The notes under the pieces are model-generated. The model did no database searches. It was not told where the DNA came from and saw only the letters and a program-made list of their open reading frames with translations. This document shows, one piece after another, positions 4,936-8,854 of a stretch of 8,854 nt of DNA (position 1 is its first letter; each line of letters opens with the position of its first letter). Position numbers and translations under genes: made by a program. Source of the stretch: Ilumatobacteraceae bacterium (GTDB taxonomy: Bacteria; Actinomycetota; Acidimicrobiia; Acidimicrobiales; Ilumatobacteraceae); contig JAHRVJ010000222.1 in the NCBI GenBank assembly GCA_019090765.1, positions 1 through 8,854 on the forward strand. Reading direction: 5' to 3'.

Positions 4936-6564
4936 ATGAATCCAGTACGCGTTGCAACGTGGAGTGAGTTGCCCGACCGGGCCCCGACAGCCGCTTATGT
5001 CGCGAACGTCGACTTGGTGATCGTGCGGTTTGACGACAACCACTCGGTGCTCTATGGCCGCTGCCAGCATCGTGGCGTGATGATGGCCGATGGTGTCGTT
5101 CGCGGCGACGACCTCGTCTGTGGTGTGCACGGCTGGGACTACGGCTATCGCACCGGCATCAGCAGCTACAGCAACAGTGAGCGGCTGCACAAGTTCTCGT
5201 CGTGGATTGACGGCGACCAGGTGATGGTCGACATCGACGAAATCGCTCAGTGGGAAGCCGATAACCCTCAGCCCTACGACCTCGACGCGTATCAGGGGAA
5301 ATTTCAAGACGTCCACGGAACGCCCGACGAGCCACACGCTGGGCTGGTGCGAACATTGGCCGCCGACGGATTGTCGAAGTTGGGCCACCATGGTCCGGTC
5401 GTAGCGATGGGGGTCGCCCACAGCGAACTTCCTGCTTGGGATGACATCCAGATCGTCACGGCACAGATTGCGCGCCGGCCGCTACTCGACGACGTTGACG
5501 TAGCCACCGGGGCGGTCATCGGGCCGAACGCAGTGAAACCGCTGCGCCTCGAAGTTCCGATCTTCGTCAGCGACATGAGCTTCGGAGCGCTTAGCCAGGA
5601 AGCGAAAGTTGCTCTAGCCCGCGGTGCAGAGCTAGCCGGAACTGGCATCTGCTCCGGAGAGGGCGGCATGCTGCCCGAGGAACAGGCCGAGAATTCGCGT
5701 TACTTCTACGAACTCGCCAGCGGGATGTTCGGTTGGAGCCTCGACAAGGTCGCTGACGTCGGAGCGTTCCACTTCAAGTTCGGTCAAGGCGCCAAGACCG
5801 GCACGGGCGGTCATCTTCCTGGCCACAAGGTGACCGACAAGATCGCCTCGGTGCGCGGACTCAACGCTGGCGAGGGCGCGATCTCACCCGCTACGTTCCC
5901 GAACCTGATCACGCCGGATGACTATTGCCAGGTGATCGCTGACGTTCGGGAACGGTCCGGTGGCGTTCCGATCGGGGCAAAGCTGTCGGCACAACGCATC
6001 GAAGAAGACATCGACGCCGTACTGGAGCTGGGCGTTGACTACATCATCCTCGATGGAAGGGGAGGTGGAACTGGGGCCGCGCCAGAGATTTTCCGGAACC
6101 ATATTTCGGTTCCGACGATCCCTGCGCTCGCCCGAGCTCGCCGTCATCTCGACAGCATTGACCGGGCCGATGTCACCTTGGTCGCCACTGGTGGCCTACG
6201 AACACACACCGATTTCGTCAAAGCTCTAGCACTCGGCGCCGACGCCATTGCAGTGTCGAACTCGGCGTTGCAGGCCATTGGCTGTCTAGGAATGAGAGCG
6301 TGCAATACCGATAGTTGCCCCGTTGGCATTGCTACGCAGAAGCCTGACTTGCGGTCTCGACTAGTGGTTGAAGATGCGGCGCAACGCCTAGCTCGCTGGT
6401 TCGAGGCCACCGTGGAGTTGATGACAGTGTTGGCCCGCGCTACTGGTCATTCATCGCTCACCGAGTTTACGATTGACGATTTGACGACTTTCGATCGCGA
6501 GCTATCCCACCTGTCTGGTGTTCCGTACGGTGGCGTTCGCCTTGGTGATCAGCGCGGTGTCTGA
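4936..6564 (+). CDS. Rieske [2Fe-2S] domain fused to FMN/[3Fe-4S] glutamate synthase-like domain
   Basis: The 542-residue protein joins two redox modules. Residues 1-100 are a Rieske domain with C43-Q-H45 and C62-G-V-H65. From about 170 to 515 it matches the FMN-binding synthase domain of glutamate synthase (GOGAT): SDMSFGALS (212-220), GEGG (241-244), KFGQGAKTGTGGHLPG (281-296), LNAGEGAISP (309-318), DGRGGGTGAAP (373-383), TGGLR (418-422), and the [3Fe-4S] ligand spacing C450-x5-C456-x4-C461. The amidotransferase domain with its N-terminal Cys nucleophile and the C-terminal beta-helix domain of full GltB are absent, and no GltD is encoded nearby. It probably acts as an amino-acid-forming or amino-acid-oxidising flavoprotein fed by the Rieske centre; the substrate is unknown. 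AGGAG (4919-4923) lies 12 nt before the ATG, and GAGA ends 5 nt before it. Its 3' end overlaps the convergent dehydrogenase gene by 16 bp. Confidence 0.9.
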   Translation: MNPVRVATWSELPDRAPTAAYVANVDLVIVRFDDNHSVLYGRCQHRGVMMADGVVRGDDLVCGVHGWDYGYRTGISSYSNSERLHKFSSWIDGDQVMVDIDEIAQWEADNPQPYDLDAYQGKFQDVHGTPDEPHAGLVRTLAADGLSKLGHHGPVVAMGVAHSELPAWDDIQIVTAQIARRPLLDDVDVATGAVIGPNAVKPLRLEVPIFVSDMSFGALSQEAKVALARGAELAGTGICSGEGGMLPEEQAENSRYFYELASGMFGWSLDKVADVGAFHFKFGQGAKTGTGGHLPGHKVTDKIASVRGLNAGEGAISPATFPNLITPDDYCQVIADVRERSGGVPIGAKLSAQRIEEDIDAVLELGVDYIILDGRGGGTGAAPEIFRNHISVPTIPALARARRHLDSIDRADVTLVATGGLRTHTDFVKALALGADAIAVSNSALQAIGCLGMRACNTDSCPVGIATQKPDLRSRLVVEDAAQRLARWFEATVELMTVLARATGHSSLTEFTIDDLTTFDRELSHLSGVPYGGVRLGDQRGV

Positions 6565-7328
6565 CCGTCGTCGACCTTGATCACCGTTCCGGTGACGAAC
6601 TCCGACTCCGGCGAGACCAGGTAGAGCAAGGTGCTGTCGAGTTGCGACGGCTGACCGATCCTGCCGCGGGGGAAAGACCGCGACACGTCGCCAATGCGTT
6701 CAATCATTCCGTCGGTCATCTCGGAAACGAACATCCCGGGTGCGATGCCGTTGACGTTGATATCGAAACGTGCCCACTCCACTGCGAGGGACTCCGTCAG
6801 GCGGTTGAGGCCAGCTTTGGTGATCGAGTAAAGAGCACCGCCTCTCCCGCCCACGTAGGTGAAGGCATTGATCGAAGAGATATTCACGATCCGTCCCGGA
6901 AGTTTGTGGGCGATTAGTCGTCGCGCCACTTCGCATGAGAGCAGGTAGGGGGCGCGCAAGTTGGTGTCGAAAACGTTGTCGATCAGGTCGAGCGACATCT
7001 TGGTGGCGTGCTGCGCATCGGGCATGCCCGCGCAATTGACAAGAATGGTCACCGGTCCGAATGTGGACTCGGCATGTTCCACAGCGTTCGTGATCTGGTC
7101 GGAGTCGGTGACATCGAGCTGAACCGGCGAGCATGAACCTCCGGCGGCGTCGATTTCCGTGGCCAGGGAATCCAACCGCTCAACGCGTCGGCCAGTGGCT
7201 ACGACTTTTGCTCCATGGGCGGCGAGCACTTCGGCGAAACGCCTGCCAAGTCCCGAAGTTGCTCCGGTGACGAGCGCGACTTGCCCGGCCAGGTCGGTGG
7301 TTGGGACGGATGTTCGCTGATTGGTCAT
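6549..7328 (-). CDS. SDR-family NAD(P)-dependent oxidoreductase
   Basis: This 259-residue protein is a classical short-chain dehydrogenase/reductase. It has the nucleotide-binding TGATSGLG (21-28), LDVTD around D72, NCAG (98-101, the usual NNAG), N123 in DTNLRAPY, NISSIN (149-154, catalytic Ser in this pair), Y167-SIT-K171, and NGIAPGMF (193-200). Arginines 47-48 just after the second strand suggest NADP(H). The Ser-Tyr distance is about two residues longer than the common 13, with a Gly-rich GGRGG insert. Length and motifs resemble gluconate-5-dehydrogenase-like or 3-oxoacyl-ACP-reductase-like SDRs, and the substrate cannot be told. The 3' end overlaps the Rieske-GltS gene by 16 bp on the opposite strand. 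At the 5' end it is divergent from phosphofructokinase. I see no good Shine-Dalgarno sequence before the ATG. Confidence 0.92.
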   Translation of the reverse strand: MTNQRTSVPTTDLAGQVALVTGATSGLGRRFAEVLAAHGAKVVATGRRVERLDSLATEIDAAGGSCSPVQLDVTDSDQITNAVEHAESTFGPVTILVNCAGMPDAQHATKMSLDLIDNVFDTNLRAPYLLSCEVARRLIAHKLPGRIVNISSINAFTYVGGRGGALYSITKAGLNRLTESLAVEWARFDINVNGIAPGMFVSEMTDGMIERIGDVSRSFPRGRIGQPSQLDSTLLYLVSPESEFVTGTVIKVDDGQTPR

Positions 7329-7368
7329 CGCACTATCGAAGCACAGATCAGCTTCTCCCCACGAGTGG

Positions 7369-7397
7369 TTGACGCTGACCTGTGTCGTCCGTAGCGT
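7369..7397 (+). promoter_or_regulatory. Predicted promoter of phosphofructokinase gene (leaderless layout)
   Basis: TTGACG (7369-7374; 5 of 6 to TTGACA), a 17-bp spacer and TAGCGT (7392-7397; fits TANNNT) form the strongest promoter-like match in the window. GTG 7406 lies 8 nt past the -10. An in-frame upstream GTG at 7382 falls inside the spacer and so cannot be the start if this promoter is used. Confidence 0.6.
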
Positions 7398-7405
7398 TTG
7401 CGGGT

Positions 7406-8530
7406 GTGAGCAGTATTTCTCGGATCGCCATCAGTACAGGTGGGGGCGATGCCCCCGGCCTCAACGCAGTTATCCGATCGGTGACCTTGGCGGCCAGAAA
7501 TCGAGGCTGGGACGTCGTCGGCATACGCGACGGCTTCAATGGACTATTTCTCCCCGAGGACTATCCGAGGGGCGGATTCGTTGATCTGTCGAGGCAGGCC
7601 GTCAGAGGAATCTCGCACCTTGGTGGGACCATTCTCGGCTCGACAAATCGCGGGAACCCTATTGCGTACCCGACACAGAACGATGATGGTTCCTGGACTG
7701 AGGTCGACCGGAGCGAGGAGCTAATAGCGCGGCTCGCTGAGGAAGGGATCGACGCGCTGGTGACGGTTGGTGGAGATGGGTCACTGAAGATCGCGAATCA
7801 TCTCCATGAGCGCGGCTTGAGGGTGGTCGGCGTACCCAAAACGATCGACAACGACCTCGACAAGACCACGGCAACATTCGGCTTCGACACTGCCGTCGAC
7901 TTTGCGAGCAATTGCATCGATCGGCTTTTCACTACCGCCACCTCGCACGGGAGGGTCATGGTTGTAGAGGTGATGGGACGCGACGCCGGGTGGATCGCTC
8001 TGCACGCGGGGATGGCTGCGGGTGCCCACTGCATCCTCATTCCTGAGATCCCATATGCGATCGATGTCGTGGCAGAGACGGTTGCTGAGCGTGAACGAAA
8101 CGGCTCGCGCTTCACAGTTGTCGTCGTCGCTGAAGGTGCTGTTCCAGTCGATGGTGAGATCTCAACCATCGGTAAGGCGGTTGGCCAGGCGGTTCAACTT
8201 GGTGGCGTCGGAAGCAAGGTTGCTGCCGGACTCACGGAATTGACGGGTAAAGAAACCCGCACCGTCGTCCTTGGCCACCTCCTACGCGGCGGGTCGCCGA
8301 CGGCACTCGACCGCCTGCTGGGCCTGCGGTTTGGCGCGGCTGCAATTCGGGCGCTTGAGTCTGGTCATGACGGCGTGATGGTGGCTTTAGACCCACCCAA
8401 CGTGATCCATGTTCCGTTGGCTGAGGCGACGCGGAAGATGAAGAACGTTCCGCTCGAAGGTGACACGATGCTGACGGCACGAGATCTCCGAATCAACTTC
8501 GGTGACCGGATGCCCGACGTCTTGCCCTAA
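7406..8530 (+). CDS. pfkA: 6-phosphofructokinase, mixed-substrate (group III) type, predicted ATP-dependent
   Basis: This enzyme phosphorylates fructose 6-phosphate to fructose 1,6-bisphosphate in glycolysis. The 374-residue product has STGGGDAPGLNAVIR (10-24), GGDGS (122-126), PKTIDND (144-150, catalytic base D148), MGRDAGWIAL (190-199), IPEIPY (212-217) and GHLLRGGSPTALDR (290-303). At the two phosphoryl-donor positions (E. coli 104 and 124) it carries Gly125 and Lys145. Gly at 104 goes with ATP use, while Lys at 124 is otherwise typical of PPi enzymes. The combination is known from ATP-using group III enzymes such as that of Streptomyces coelicolor. Leu293 stands where many PFKs have Gln in GH.QRGG. 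I start at GTG 7406 because of the promoter and because the family N-terminus begins right after it; GTG 7382 would add eight residues. Confidence 0.93.
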   Translation: MSSISRIAISTGGGDAPGLNAVIRSVTLAARNRGWDVVGIRDGFNGLFLPEDYPRGGFVDLSRQAVRGISHLGGTILGSTNRGNPIAYPTQNDDGSWTEVDRSEELIARLAEEGIDALVTVGGDGSLKIANHLHERGLRVVGVPKTIDNDLDKTTATFGFDTAVDFASNCIDRLFTTATSHGRVMVVEVMGRDAGWIALHAGMAAGAHCILIPEIPYAIDVVAETVAERERNGSRFTVVVVAEGAVPVDGEISTIGKAVGQAVQLGGVGSKVAAGLTELTGKETRTVVLGHLLRGGSPTALDRLLGLRFGAAAIRALESGHDGVMVALDPPNVIHVPLAEATRKMKNVPLEGDTMLTARDLRINFGDRMPDVLP

Positions 8531-8567
8531 GTCCGGTGTCATTGCAGGTTGGTCGTGACCTTGGACC

Positions 8568-8585
8568 CTGGGCCTGATCGCCCGG
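8568..8585 (+). terminator. Weak hairpin downstream of phosphofructokinase
   Basis: Bases 8568-8573 and 8580-8585 can pair in a 6-bp stem (one G-T wobble) around a 6-nt loop, 37 bp after the phosphofructokinase stop. There is no T-run, and the hairpin lies close before the next gene's start, so it may be chance. Confidence 0.22.
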
Positions 8586-8603
8586 CGGGGAGACGATTGA
8601 TCT

Positions 8604-8854
8604 ATGGAAGCATTGACACCGCACCGATGGACTCTTGTATTTGAGATGGTTGAAGACGACGATCACTGCGACATGGTGGTGCATCTCGACGCGGGAGAAA
8701 GATCATTGTCAGGCCGGGGAAGATCTCGGCGTAATCCGGTCGACCCCGCAGTACCGCAGATCGGCGAGGAGCTTGCGGCGGCACGCGCGCTGCACGACCT
8801 AGCCAACCATCTGCTTGACGATGCCTGGAACACGATCGAGGAGTTCCCAACAAC
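8604..8854 (+). CDS. DUF1876 domain protein (Rv2632c-like), 3' end outside the window
   Basis: An ATG at 8604 opens a frame that stays open for 83 full codons to the right edge. The product follows the small actinobacterial DUF1876 pattern: W-T-L-V-F near residue 9, an acidic EDDDHCDMVVHL stretch (17-28), GRGRSRRNPVDPAVPQIGEE (38-57), then LAAARALHDLANHLLDDAW (58-76) and IEEF. Family members are about 90 residues, so only the last few are missing. The fold is described as dsRBD-like and the function is unknown. GGGAG at 8588-8592 could be the ribosome site, though 11 nt away. It is co-directional with phosphofructokinase, 73 bp downstream. Confidence 0.85.
   Translation, partial: MEALTPHRWTLVFEMVEDDDHCDMVVHLDAGERSLSGRGRSRRNPVDPAVPQIGEELAAARALHDLANHLLDDAWNTIEEFPT

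Noticed and set aside
4900..5421. Minus-strand 173-residue open frame
   Set aside because: It is antisense to the Rieske domain, whose ligand motifs are intact on the + strand, and its product has no recognisable domain.
7382..7405. Longer phosphofructokinase start at GTG 7382
   Set aside because: It falls inside the spacer of a good TTGACG-N17-TAGCGT promoter, and the extra eight residues are not part of the family N-terminus.

Overview
The window comes from a moderately GC-rich actinobacterium; I cannot fix the genus. The evidence is the gene families: a DUF222-HNH (13E12-type) protein, a mixed-substrate (group III) 6-phosphofructokinase, a GAP/Sap-like six-helix membrane protein and a DUF1876 (Rv2632c-like) protein. 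Four genes also have a good sigma-70-type promoter whose -10 box ends 6-8 nt before the start codon, the layout of leaderless mRNAs, which are common in Actinobacteria.

Layout. 2-322 (+) is the C-terminal end of an FtsX/MacB-like ABC permease, cut by the left edge. 391-612 (+) is a small tautomerase and 726-1052 (+) an unrecognised, very basic protein that ends in a hairpin. Facing it, 1102-2421 (-) is a DUF222-HNH protein with a LexA-type SOS box (GAAC-N4-GTTC) between its -35 and -10. Upstream on the same strand, 2493-3530 (-) is a luciferase-like flavin monooxygenase. Divergent from it is a likely three-gene operon: a GyrI-like domain protein (3569-4183), a GAP-family membrane protein (4232-4897) and a Rieske domain fused to an FMN/[3Fe-4S] glutamate-synthase domain (4936-6564). 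This last gene overlaps the 3' end of a convergent short-chain dehydrogenase (6549-7328, -) by 16 bp. Then come 6-phosphofructokinase (7406-8530, +) and a DUF1876 protein (8604 to the right edge, +), which is open at its 3' end.

How the genes may work together. Phosphofructokinase is core glycolysis. The tautomerase, monooxygenase, dehydrogenase and GyrI/GAP/Rieske-GltS group look like small-molecule metabolism and detoxification, but no single pathway can be read from the sequence. The two points most worth following are the SOS-controlled DUF222-HNH promoter and the Rieske-glutamate-synthase fusion, which has no amidotransferase domain and no GltD partner nearby.

I saw no rRNA, tRNA, CRISPR array, insertion sequence or attachment site. 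No gene-free stretch exceeds 300 bases; the longest, 613-725, holds only the upstream region of the basic-protein gene.
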